From: Lithospermum erythrorhizon
Lineage: Eukaryota > Streptophyta > Magnoliopsida > Boraginales > Boraginaceae
Assembly: GCA_019722365.1 (NCBI GenBank)
Contig: JADFUC010001591.1
Coordinates: 124,001 to 188,000 of the forward strand
Reading direction: 5' to 3'
DNA length: 64,000 nt
The notes below the pieces were generated by a model. The model saw only the letters and a program-made list of their open reading frames with translations, did no database searches and was not told the DNA's origin. Of the stretch, positions 48,902-60,400 are shown one piece after another (within the stretch, counting starts at the first letter, position 1; the number at the start of each line of letters is the position of its first letter). The position numbers were made by a program, and so were the translations under genes.

Positions 48902-49911
48902 TGATCAGAGAAAATTCTATGGATATATGAGTATAAATACAAATCCATAGATCCATGGATCTTAAAAGTGCTTACTACATTATTGAAAAGCAGCCTTGTG
49001 ATTCACAATAGTATAAACATGAGTACTTACATTCTTGTGAATAGAGATTCCACTAAAAATTCCCACAACGCTTCATTCTAGCAGAATTTGACTTCCACTT
49101 GACTCTTTGTTGTAATATCAATGCGTATGATATCTACAGTTGAGTCAGCGCGGAAGAGAGTTGAATCAAAGAAAGCGATTTATGCTAGTAAAAAGGTTGA
49201 ACAAAAAACCAAAAACGAAAAATTCTTGGAAATTTACAGGGGCGGCTACTTTGGGGTTTTTGATGAAAAGTTTTCACTTAACTTATTATTATTTCATGAA
49301 AACCCTAAAACCTACTTACGCTTAGGGCTGAGTTAAAACAAACCCGATCGCTGACCCGTTAAGTAATGAAAGCATTTAAGTGCTCTATTAGTTAGTTAGG
49401 AACACTAATGAGTTGCTAATGAGTTGAACTATTTAATTAGCTTAATTAAATAGTAATGAGTCAATATCAATAATCTTTCAAGTTATTGGTAAATACTAAA
49501 ATTACTCGAACCAATTAAATAACTATTTAATTGATTATATTTGTTCAATCTATATTCTACATAAAATGTAGAACCCTTGTAATTAATCCATTTCTCAATT
49601 GCTCGCAGAGTTCTCTTTAATTTCATACATGAAATATAACTCAACGTCCTTTGTATGTGTATGACCTTGGCTCGGATAATAGTAGTAAGTTGTATAATAA
49701 TAATTGACAATTCTTATTATTATATAGCGATTAATAGTAAGATCTAACAATGGCTCATAACCCTTAAATTATCATGAACTTACACTAGTAATATACAATT
49801 ACTAAGTTGAACACTAAGTTTTGATAATCACATTTAGCTTGACAAAGTAAATCAATTGTCTGCTGATTGTCATGAACATAATAAAAGTGATCAGTCAATT
49901 GATTTCCATCA
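48902..49911 (-). repeat. Right LTR of the inner cluster (minus orientation)
   Basis: About 1010 bp, same family and orientation as 33920-34926. It ends TTTCCATCA directly against the outer copia coding sequence. Confidence 0.8.
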
Positions 49912-52610
49912 TGTTCTTAATAAATTTACAGACGATTGGACCAATGTGTTTGAAGACTTGTGTTGAAGATCCTTCTTGGAGGTGGCATATGAGGTTTGGT
50001 CACCTTAATTTTGAAGGACTTAAGGAGTTGGGACACGAGCAAATGGTAAGAGGTTACCATATATTAATCATCCTATTCAGCTTTATCAGAAGCATGTTTC
50101 TGTGAAAACATTCAAGAAAACCATTTCAAAATAATCTATCTCAAAGAGCAATAAAGCCATGAACTAGTGCATTCGGAGACATTTGTGGACCTATTAAACT
50201 AAATCCTTAGGTAAAAAGTTAGGTACTTTATTCTCTTAAATTGTGATATGCTTGAGGAAGACATGGGTATATTTTTTGAAAATAAATAAAGGAAAGCTTT
50301 TGACTATTTTAAGAGTTCAAAACAATGGTAGAGAAAGAGAGAGTGGTTATGAAATAAGCATTAAGAGCAGGATAGAAGTGGTAGATTCACATCTAATGAG
50401 TTCAATAAATATTGTGAACCATGGGAATTAGCTGGCCACTGCGTTCTAGAACTCCACAACAAAGCGGGGTATGAAAGGAAAAATATGACAATTCTAAACC
50501 TGGATTAGATCCATGTTTGAAAAAATAAGAGAGATGCCAAAGATTTTGGGCGATAGTATCATGTCACGGTATAACATCAAATCATTCCTTCTGAAGAGTT
50601 TTGAAGAATGTGACACCTCGAGCTTGGAGTGGATGGAAAGCCAAGCGTATCGCATTTTCGAGTATTTGGATCTATAAACTACGCCTAGGGGATTCTTAAA
50701 CAATTGAGGTCCCAACTTCGATGATGAAGTGAAAAACTTCGTTTCGTGGATATGATGAGAAATCTAAGGGTTATAAGTTGTTTCCCAATCCCTACTTGTA
50801 ACAAGTCGATGATTAGATGTAGGAATTTGGCAGAAGAGGCAATATGGGATTGGAATGCAGAAGAGGAAGAATCTTATGGTTTTCTTCCTTATTTTGAAGC
50901 CGAATAATTGATTAACCGTCGATGGGGAACTCCTACATCTCTCCACCGCCTTTTCCTCATACACTTTCATCCTCATTGGATTGGCGAAAGATAAATGCGG
51001 CTTGAGTGAAGGACCAAAGAAATATAGAAGTATTTCTGAACTTTATGAAGTAACGGAGAGACTAGAAGATAATACCTCTCTATTTTGTTTGTTTTCTGAC
51101 ATTGAACCAATGAATTTTTATGAGGCAGAGAAACAAAAGGAATGGGTTGAAGCAATGAATGAAGAAATTTATGCTATCCAGAAAAGTAAAACATGGGAAT
51201 TGGCAACACTTCCAAAAGGAAAGAAGGCAATAGGAGTCAAATGGATATTCAAAATCAAGAAGAATGCCAAGGTGATGTAGAGATATAAAGCAAGGCTTGT
51301 TGCTAAAATGTACAAGCCAAAAAGCAAGGCATAAACTACGAGAGTATTTGCCCAGATTGCTCGATTAGAAACGATAAGATTGATGATTTCAATAGCGCAC
51401 AATTTCAATGGAAGATTAATCAAATAGTTTAAATGCACTTCTAAGCAGTTTCTAGAGGAGGAGGTTTATATTGAACAACGAGGAAAGGTTATGTCGTCAA
51501 AGGGACATGCAAGTAAAGATAGTTAGATTGAAAAAGCTTTTATATGGGTTAATGGCTTGCGAGCTGGAATGATGGGTTAGATAAGTACTTGCAAGATAGT
51601 TCTTAGGGAATGCGCTCTGAGTATACTTTATGAAGAAAAAAGGAAAATAATGATGTTTTCTATGTTTGTATTTATGTGGATGATCTTATATTCTGAGGAA
51701 GTAGTGTCGAAATGTTTGAAGACTTTAAGAGAAGATTTGAGATATGATATGGGACAAATGTCCTATTATGCAGGAATTGAGATTATACAAGGAATGTTGA
51801 TGGAATTTTTCATCTACAGAAGCATATACAAATGCATTATTGAAGAAAATTAACATGCAAAATGTTAATCAGTAAGCACTCAATAGAATGTGGAGTAAGA
51901 AATTGTCAAAGGATGAATCATATGGAGGCTTGGTGAATCAACTTTATTCAAGAGTTTAGTAGGGAAGTTCACGATGTTGCTTGTACTCGACGAGACATCT
52001 TGTTGTTGTTGGACTGGTAAGAGTGACTGCATGGAGAAACATCGACTCTCATTTAAAAGCGACAAGAGATTCTCCGCTACTTGAAAGGAACATTAGATGC
52101 ATTAGTTGTTATACTCTATTTATGAATTTCGAGGCTTATGGAATCTTTGTGATAGTGACTTTCTTTGGAGACATAGGCGATCGAAAGAAATTTCTTGAGT
52201 TGTGTTTCTATTAGGGAAATAATGTTATTTCATGGAGTTCAAAGAAACAACCAATTGTTACACTCTCACATGCGAATGGGAATATATCGCAACCTCTTAC
52301 CGTGTCGTACCTGCGATATGGCTAAGGAGAGATTTTGAAGGAACTTCCAGCACACAAATGGAACCCCTTGAGATTATGAAGATAACGAGATCCTTTCTTT
52401 GCTTTGGCGAAAATCCGTCTTTCATTGCAGGCTTAAACATATCGACACAAGGTTTCATTTCATACGACAATGCATCGAGCAGAGGGAAATTGACTTGAAA
52501 TTCATAAAGTCATTGGATCAAACTGCTGACATCTTTACAAAACCACTAAAATTTGATATTTTTGACAAAATGCAAAAGCTACTCGGTATAGTAAGAAAAT
52601 CAAGTTTAAG
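49912..52610 (+). pseudogene. Integrase, RT and RNase H remnant of the outer copia
   Basis: Copia pol in order. GAG-pre-integrase: 'CVEDPSWRWHMRFGHLNFEG' at about 49961-50020. Integrase pieces: 'DICGPIKLN', 'KTWVYFLK' and 'VQNNGRERESGYEI' at about 50180-50360. Post-integrase: 'WDWNAEEEESYGFLPYFEAE'. RT N-terminus: 'EWVEAMNEEIYAIQKSKTWE' and 'GKKAIGVKWIFKIKK' at about 51140-51270. RNase H end: 'FIKSLDQTADIFTKPLKFDI' and 'KSSLRGDVKF' at about 52500-52629. Multiple stops and frameshifts, though C-terminal parts stay open for tens of codons. Confidence 0.88.
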
Positions 52611-52616
52611 AGGGGA

Positions 52617-52850
52617 TGTTAAATTTTAGTAAACTTGATATTTGTGGCAAATAGAATATTAAGGAGAACAATTAGTTTATTTGGATAAGAGAAATAATAG
52701 GAATATCATTCCTTTGTTAGTTTAGAGTAGTATATATACCAAACATGTATTTCATAATTTTTTTATAGCAACTCACATTATGTATAATACTTCTTTTCTT
52801 CTCTACTCATTATATACAAATATTATGTGAGAGCCTATAACCTTCTAACA
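52617..52850 (+). repeat. 3' LTR of the outer copia element
   Basis: 234 bp, preceded by a polypurine tract and followed by the CAGAG target duplication at 52851-52855. Confidence 0.93.
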
Positions 52851-52884
52851 CAGAGCATAGCATGTCAAACAAGGCAAAAGCACT
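52851..52884 (-). pseudogene. Upstream half of the exon split by the copia element
   Basis: Minus-strand 52884-52851, after an acceptor read as AACTACACAG, encodes 'SAFALFDMLCS' and continues across the element at 32251. Further 5' exons of this gene were not found; by 53213 the sequence is the SLIALSY duplication copy 2. Confidence 0.5.
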
Positions 52885-53212
52885 CTGTGTAGTTAAACAA
52901 TGAATTCATCCTATATTATGTACGTGATTCAAACGTGAAATCATAATTTGATGCAAGTCAAAGATCTGTAATGTAAAGGTTAATCAAAATTTGAAGTAAT
53001 TAAGCCTTAAGTCGTACAAATCTTGGCAAATCTTCGTATGAAATGTTGTATATATACATTCTATTTAATGAAAAAAGACATTACACAATTCAATGAAATG
53101 AAAAAACATAGTTATCATTTGTATCTACACTTCTCGAAACAACAAAACCACAAAAAAACCCCCTTGTGTGCATTGAGACTTTGTGCTGATGGGATAAAAG
53201 TCTCTTGTCTGA
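52885..53212. other. Interval between split gene and duplication copy 2
   Basis: Probably intron of the split minus-strand gene up to about 53000. 53176-53222 shares about 45 bp with 22695-22745. No other feature seen. Confidence 0.4.
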
Positions 53213-53279
53213 TGGTCATTGAAGAGTTTTCTGGAAATGTACTCCAAATGAAGTTTTTTTGCATCTATAACAATTTTAA

Positions 53280-55266
53280 GAGAAATTTTGTAAAATACAA
53301 TCGGCTTGATGCTTATTTCTTTTATCTGTATGAAAATCTTTTTATTAATAAAATCTATTACTTTTTCATGTAAAATGACTAATTTACCCACTATTAAAAT
53401 CAATCAAATACCTTTCCCTTACATTCTCTTGATTTAGATTCTTGTAAAAACTCTTCTTTTTTCTCTTTCTCCCAGTTTTAATTCTTATTTTAAGATTAAA
53501 TGCTTGTCTTTTCTTTTTCCTTTGACCCACTTAAAACAACAAACAACTAACTTTATCAAACGTTTTTGACGATTGCTACCAAAATTTTATGGAAGGAATA
53601 AGAGTGAATTTCTAATTCTTTTCTTAGTTTTTTCAATCGATTTGAGTTAGGTGAATCCATGACCTTATATTTTTGTTCGTTTGTTTGCTAGGCTACATAT
53701 ATGTAAAAGTAACTTAATATAATATGTTATAATACGTTATAATACGTTATAATCATGGTATGTCGAATGCTTTCAGATTATCTTTATCGATCAATTTAAT
53801 GGCCAAGTAGAAGAAAGAATAGAGAAAAATGTCTGGAGATATGAAACATTAAAGACAAAGTACATCAAAGTTTCATTCATCACAACCTATTCGCAGCTCC
53901 TTGAGTTGATATATGTATCAACTGGGATTAGTCGACACAAGAAAATGTGGTTGAAGTATACTGTCAATTGTTACCATACAAACAAATCATGCCACCTTAT
54001 GGAATTAAGCCACAGTAGAATTATTTACCACTTTCATTGTAATGTCTATTTTGACAATTTTACGTATGAACTTTAGGCAATTATTTCGACAATTTTTTGT
54101 TGCTTACATTATAATGTGGTATTACATGAACTTTCCAATTTTCACCGAGCACAAATTTATTTATGATGAAGACATTCATTCACATAGTTCAAAAAAGTAG
54201 ATAGTTAAAAGAGAACTTTGAATGTAAATATAGTTGAAAAAATAACAGCAGAATATTTACATAATTCATTTTATGAAATCAAAAGCATAGCGGAGGCAGG
54301 TCTTCAATAACTTGTCAAGATTGCATGACCTCCTTGAAAGCATAGTTGTCGGCGATTGTTACGTACTGATGCAGTCATGACAAGCTTATTACATAATCCT
54401 GGCTAAGTCATGAAGGCATGCTGTCACTCTTTGCGTTGTCGAACATTGAATGGCTTTGACATCGCTCCCATGATCGAATCGTTGTTTGTTGTGGGGCGTG
54501 ACAAATCTTAACTTGAAAGAGGCGTCTGGATCCTGAGTGAATTGGAACTCCTGGTTATCAACTATTCTTAAAATAATATTTTTAAAATTATAAAAGTGAC
54601 ATTATGAAATTAGTTATACCTAATTATGTTAAGTTATCTTGTGTTGTGTAACATATGATAATGTGTTATACTAAGTTATAACATATTATAATGTGTTATC
54701 TTGGTTATAACATGTTATAATGTCTTATAATGAGATTCTGATTATCTGTCATTCAGACAAGCGAAAACTAAAAGATTGAACTTTTGTCAAATAAAACGCA
54801 AATATATCACAAATAACAACATCAAAATCACTAAAATACTAAGCAGTTCAAACTTTTTGTGAAATAAAACACACGCTAACAACATCAAAACCGAAATAAC
54901 ACACATGCTGACAATACGAAATAATGCAAAATTATTTGAAATGAGTACTTGAAATAATATAGAAATTAAATTTAGAATTTTAGGAATAGCATTATTTGAA
55001 GTCTACATAGGCTTTTTGGAGTTAATAATATGAAAATTTTTGAGAAAATATTAGGTGGGAGGAGAGTGAAGGGGGGGTAATTAGCTACTGTCTGAGGGAA
55101 TGAGATGCTGTGAAATGGGCGGGAGTGGAAGTAGGCAGTTATTAAGTTCTGGAAAGTATGGAAGGGTAAATTAGTCGTTCATGCTTGATTTGTGGTATTT
55201 GTTAATAAAATTTTGTGTGTTTGAAGTCGAATAATATGGTTGACTTGTGGTATTCTTCAAATTTTC
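53280..55266. mobile_element. Non-autonomous Mutator-like element (MULE), ~1987 bp
   Basis: Both sides carry the 9-bp direct repeat CAATTTTAA (53271-53279 and 55267-55275). The undisturbed copy 1 has this 9-mer once (9345-9353), which proves insertion and fixes the boundaries. Nine bp is the Mutator target-site length. The ends form a long degenerate inverted repeat: GAGAAATTTTGTAAAATAC against GAAAATTTGAAGAATAC, with a conserved GACTAATTTACCC about 95 bp in from either end (53377-53389 and 55164-55176, complement). Inside, about 53775-54075 plus keeps one open frame, '..FNGQVEERIEKNVWRYE' and 'VSFITTYSQLLELIYVSTGI', resembling the N-terminus of MULE transposases. The catalytic domain is absent, so it is a deletion derivative. 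Confidence 0.85.
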
Positions 55267-55782
55267 CAATTTTAATCCACCGTGTGTCTGTGCGTTGGTG
55301 ATTTTGAACCGTGGAAGCTTGTTATTTTCTTCGAGATTATCAGGAATTGGTTGAGAATATGATGAAAATTGGTGATGTTTGCAATAATAACCCCCTATTA
55401 TATGAATGTCTCTGTGTTTTTTCATTTATTTCTTGTGTACTGAGAACAGGGAAAGTAACAAAAATAGGCATACATCATTATTTGTTGGTTCTTGCTTAGG
55501 AGTTAGGAATATTGCTGCAAGCAGCAAACATTTGATGCCTAGCATATATTGTAACAAATGATAAGTCTTGATGTATGTACAACCTTAACAACAAAATTTC
55601 CAATGTTCTGTGGGGTTGCTAAACAAATTAGTACACATAGTGTGATAAGTGATGACTCCCCAAATCTACCATTGAAGATCGACGCTAAAAATTAATTACA
55701 TATACAGTTGAATAGGTTAGCTAATAGTCATTATGACTAATAATCTGTCTCTTCATATTTGCAGGACGAGGATTGCCATTAT

Positions 55783-56100
55783 ATGGATAAGAGAGACACC
55801 GGTATCAAAGAGATCCTGGACGTGGAAGTGACACGAGAGTCATTAATTGCGTTGTCATACACAGAACCACCAAAGGATCCTGAATTGACTCGGGACTCAT
55901 TAATTGCATTGTCATACGAAGAACCACAAAATGATCCCGCCACTGAATGCTCCCCGGACAATCAGAGGATTCAATGTGTTATTGATTCCCTGAACTGTGA
56001 TGAAGCTGAACGATACCGGTCTGCACTTATCTCACTATCATATTGGCCATCCTCAGAAGCACCAGCTCCCTCAGTTTTTTCTGGAGGATTCCTGGTTTAG
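55783..56100 (+). CDS. SLIALSY-repeat protein, copy 2 (probably promoterless)
   Basis: 105 residues, two differences from copy 1, reading frame intact. The splice acceptor (CATATTTGCAG) and 3' UTR are kept, but the promoter-like region and leader exon of copy 1 have no equivalent here, and a 2-kb MULE lies in the intron about 0.5 kb upstream. The copy-1 poly(A) signal AATAAATAAATC reads AATAACTAAATC. Expression is doubtful unless driven from elsewhere. Function unknown as for copy 1. Confidence 0.5.
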   Translation: MDKRDTGIKEILDVEVTRESLIALSYTEPPKDPELTRDSLIALSYEEPQNDPATECSPDNQRIQCVIDSLNCDEAERYRSALISLSYWPSSEAPAPSVFSGGFLV

Positions 56101-56275
56101 CTTTGTTCTCGAGCTTTTTCCATAAATCAGAACCCTGCGGCTGCAATGTATAACATCAACTGTATATATTGTAGACTTGTAGTAATAACTAAATCTCTGT
56201 AATGAATCAAGTTATGTACATTTTCAGAGAAATCCAATTTAGGTTCTTATCTTGTGGTGTACTGGTGTGTGATTA

Positions 56276-57400
56276 ATATGTTCTCTGAAAATGTATCCAA
56301 TTAGCCTTAACCTCTATATCAATTAAAGTGAAACATTTAGTTTTGGCTCTACAACATTTTTCAATTCCTTTAAGGAGGCTCTGGCCTAATAAGGGGTTTT
56401 GGGACATGGGATTGTGTATGCAACCGTCAAAATGGATCCGGCATCCCCTTCTCCCCTTAGATGGGAGCCTCTTAAGTAGCATTGGAGCATGTTAACGTTA
56501 ATAAGGTCGACTAGTAAAAACCAATCATAGTTTTAAAATAAAAGTAATGTTTCGTCTTCATAAAGATCTTTGTATTTTTGAACATTTTTTACTTTAAAAT
56601 ATGTGAAATGAAGTCTCTACAAGTTTTAATTTAAAAAAGGGAAGTCTAATCAGAATAATTTTTTGATTGAGTCAAAGCTAAACCCACGCCAAGCAAAACA
56701 AGTTGTAGCAAATTAGAGTTGCAAGATTAGACAGGATATTCATCATCAAAATTCTATTTCTGTAATTAACATCTAAAAAACTAGTCATTTTCCTCACTAT
56801 GACGACTAGTTTGAGAGGGATTGATGTGATATTTATTCTCACTAAACGATTTCCATTAATTAATCAAATATTCTGTTTTAATCAGGTGAAATAATCGTCG
56901 TCAAATGAGCCCTACTTTGTTGATCAACGATGATTACCGAGTTTGAACAATAGTTTCTTATAATTCTATTCATAGCATGTTCCTCACTACAAATTCAAGA
57001 ATTAATCAACGAAATTTTAGTTAGTGCAAATTAGTCAATAAAGTTATACAATTATTGCACATATAACTGGATTTACAAAATTCGAGCCTTCGTCCATAAA
57101 AATTTTAATGAAAAAAATGTGTCAAATAAAGAACCATGTGTACAACAATTTTACCAACTAGATCTTCCAGAAACTAAAAAGAGGATAACTAGGCAGAGCT
57201 ATAAAAAAATCAACTAATCATGTTCGTGTCTTCAAATAAAGAATAATTTTGTTTTAATATAGAGTAAGCTCATCTTCAAATGATATTCATAATATGAAGT
57301 AGTGAAAATGAAGTATTCTTAATATTATAATGTGAAATAGTTTATTTGACATTATTGAATTATCTCATGTCATGAATTTCAATCCAAAAGACCAAAAATT
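56276..57400. other. Intergenic, AT-rich
   Basis: No gene or transposon end was recognised. Confidence 0.4.
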
Positions 57401-60400
57401 AGTGATGTGACCGGGCTATTTTATTGTGAGTCAGAAGAGGTGTGCTCTTGGGTCGTGGTAAGGGGTTATTTTGGTGGGACCGTCGTTCTAGCGGCAAGCT
57501 TGGTAGGTGGAGAAATGCTTTTGAGTCTATAAATATACCAGCGTTCTTGCATTAAAGGTGTCGTCTCACCAAGAATTTACTACTCCTCTTTTACATACTT
57601 CCATCTACTAACTTGATCGTTGGAGTGTTTGTGAATTACATGGCGTGTATGCTTCCAAATCTGTGACGGATATTATGATCCTCCATGATCCTTTGTGGCA
57701 ATTTGGATATACAGACATTACCGGGCGGAACCATATCTACTAGCTATACTCATATCTCGGGGAAAGTCGAGATAGTGAGACCACGTGTTTCAAGCGAAGC
57801 GGAACCACTCGGCCAGACAAAAAATTTGTCGCGTCATTTGGGCGCCCGTCACAGCAAGGACAGTCCCGTTCAGCAATGTGTTTGGACCACTTGACAAACT
57901 AATGCCGGTGCTACTTGCATCTTGATTACGAGCACCCGCATTTTCGCTCGAAATCGAAGCTATATTCCGGCAAAAGGCTTCGCGAAGTGTGGGCGGCATG
58001 GGAACATGGCGGGCTGCGCTGAGGAGTACCGGTCTCGACAAGAGACCCAGCGCTCCCGAGGAGAGCGATGAGCATGAGTCACTGCCGGGCGCCACAAGGC
58101 AGTCAGCCAGCACTTAAGCGCTTGAGATGCAATAAGTCCATGTGCTGCTGCAAGTGGACCCGATTGTAGCGGCCTGCAACGGCATAAGCCCCGAATGACT
58201 TGAAAAGATGATGGCAACCTCGGTGACCTTAAATTTGGCTCGGCCCCCGCCGGCAACAATGACCAAGATGCCCTTTTTTAGGACCAGTGGATAACGTCGC
58301 ATTGCAGCCAGTTCAAAAGCGCTTGATTTAACCTTTTCGATGGAATGATCCGTTAAGAACTTGAAAGTTATGACTATAACATCAACAATCTGACGTAATC
58401 ATGAAGGCATTTCGAACGACCTTACTGAGGGAAAGCCTTGGATTGGTACATGGAATTACAAGTAAAGTCCATTATTTCATATGAGAAACCCTGACCGGCG
58501 CTTCATCGCCAAGTTTAGTGACGATTCCAAACTATATGCAGGCAGGCGTATCTGATGGACATAAAGAAAAATGCGAACGAGTCACTGAGAAGTTACCCTG
58601 AGCGATAATGACCTTTTTGTAGGATCCCCACAGAGTGGATGGCAATTAAACTTACATGGAATTTTTAACGGCTTAGCTTGTAGGAGAACTTCCAAGGCTT
58701 TGTTGGTAAAAGCTCCCTCTCGAAAGATGCATTAACCAAGGAAGTTGGAGCAACACATCGAGTTGGAGGAACTTAAAGAAAAGCAAGTCAAAGTACCGAC
58801 CTTGGCTTGGTTCTAAGAAGGATAAACCCGAGTCCATAGAAGACCTCAGTGCAGGAGGATACAAGCGACGAGGCAAGCCTCGCGAAAAAGGTTACACTCA
58901 CCTCACATCCTCCAAGAGGGTTTAGTGCGCTTTAATATACCGACCCAAGAGGATCACCATCCCGGCGAACCCCGCCCAGGGTTTCCATGCTCGAAGTGTT
59001 TTCTCAAGTTCAAGAAAAGAACCTCTTTTGAGCCAGCTCGAATGCAAGGAGGCACCGGGGAAGAGAGATAAGAACAAGTATTGTGAATACCACCGAGAAC
59101 ACGGTCATGATACAAATGGATGTAGAATTTTGAGCGGAATCGAGGCGATCAAGCGAGTTTACTTGAGGGAGTTTGGGCGAGACGAAAGGGAAGGCCACAA
59201 GGCGCGGTTGCTGATCCGCCCCGCGACCACGATCGTGGCTCAACCCGGTAGCGAGAAATACAACCTTCCCCCAAGTCACAGGCGAATTGACACAACAGTA
59301 GCGAGAAAACAGCCTTAACTATGAAGTCACGGCGGAAGTATTCTGATATTAGCGGGCAATCACCAAGAAGCGAACCCGATATTCTTCTTGACGTGAGTGA
59401 AGCATTAGAGATCCTCGCTGACTTGATTGTCATAGCCTAAAGCTAATAGCGAACTTTAAGTAGAAAAGTCTTGGTTGACATTGGTAGCTCTGCGGACATC
59501 TTGTATCTAAGCACCTTGATAAACTTCATGCGCTTCCGCGGTCACATGACCAGCAGCCAGCTCCGTTGGCGGGATTCACGCAGGCCATATGATGCCGCTT
59601 TGGGAATCGCCACACTCGACTTGATAGTTGGAACAGGCTACAAAACTACAACAATTAAGGCCCAGTGTGGTTGACATAGATGATCCCTCATACAATGGGT
59701 TGATTGGGAGACCAATCTTGACGACGCTAAGGGAGATAGTGTCCCCTTATATCTCAAGATGAAATTCCCAACAACGGGGGGCATAGGTGAAGCATACGGA
59801 AACCAAAGAGCGCTAGCATATGTTATCAAGCCTCTGTTCCCCCAGTAAACAAGCGGACGGTGGAGAGAGTTGAAAAGAAATGCCATGAGAAAATCCTTTC
59901 GAGATAAAGTGGTGAAAAGAAGGGAAGATAACTACTTGAGGAAAAATCGGCGACGGTGCCGTGAGAGAGGTGGAAGAAATTCCATTCAACCCATAAGCAG
60001 TGACTGACTTTGAGTGGGAGGCAGTTGGATGATACCCATGGGAGGCAGTTTCCTTATTGAAATTGAATGTATTAGCATGGGCCACGAGGCATGCCATGAG
60101 GTAGGTGGCGTCGTCGTTACGTATGGGTCGATGTTCGTCCCCGTTAAGCAAAATAAGCGAACCCGGTGTGAAGAGGAATATGGATATCTGTTGAGGTTGA
60201 AACTTTGAAAGGCCGAGCCATCGTGAATTATAGTTTCTGAATGGATCATAAGCATTAGTAGTGAAGAAGTCAACAATAAATGAGAGATGTGTACGACTTT
60301 ACAAGCTTAAATAAAGCATCCCGCTACCTTAGGAAGAAGGTGGTGGATAGCGTGTAGCAGAAATCTTGATTTCATGGATGCATCGAGGGGGCTATCACAG

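Larger units (their letters stand above)
33920..49911. mobile_element. Nested cluster of ~1-kb-LTR copia elements inside the outer copia
   Basis: This block interrupts the outer copia in its pre-integrase region: left flank '..TKNRM' and right flank '..INLQTIGPMCLKTC' are continuous without it. The flanks carry TGTTA (33915-33919) and TGTTC (49912-49916), a 5-bp duplication with one mismatch. Both ends are the same LTR in the same, minus, orientation. Inside are a plus-strand copia body with its 3' LTR, another minus-oriented LTR and two minus-oriented leader regions. At least two insertion events are needed; the exact nesting is unresolved. Confidence 0.8.
32257..52850 (+). mobile_element. 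Ty1/copia retrotransposon with complete LTR pair, interrupted by nested elements
   Basis: Two LTRs of 234 bp, 32257-32490 and 52617-52850, both TGTTAAATTTTAG..TCTAACA, differ at only a few positions. A 5-bp target duplication, CAGAG, lies at 32252-32256 and 52851-52855. The primer-binding site TGGTATCAAAGC (initiator Met tRNA) is at 32494-32505, and a polypurine tract (AAGAGGGGA) ends at 52616. Coding order is plus: gag, zinc knuckle and protease on the left; integrase, RT and RNase H on the right. The gap 33920-49911 is later insertion. Without it the element is about 4.6 kb, a normal copia length. Confidence 0.93.
53213..56275 (+). repeat. Segmental duplication, copy 2 (interrupted)
   Basis: 53213-53279 plus 55267-56275 correspond to 9282-10345. 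The promoter-like region and leader exon of copy 1 (about 8650-8808) are not included. The right breakpoint at about 56275 is followed by TTCTCTGAAAATGT (56281-56294), a 14-bp perfect inverted repeat of 56218-56231. Confidence 0.9.
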
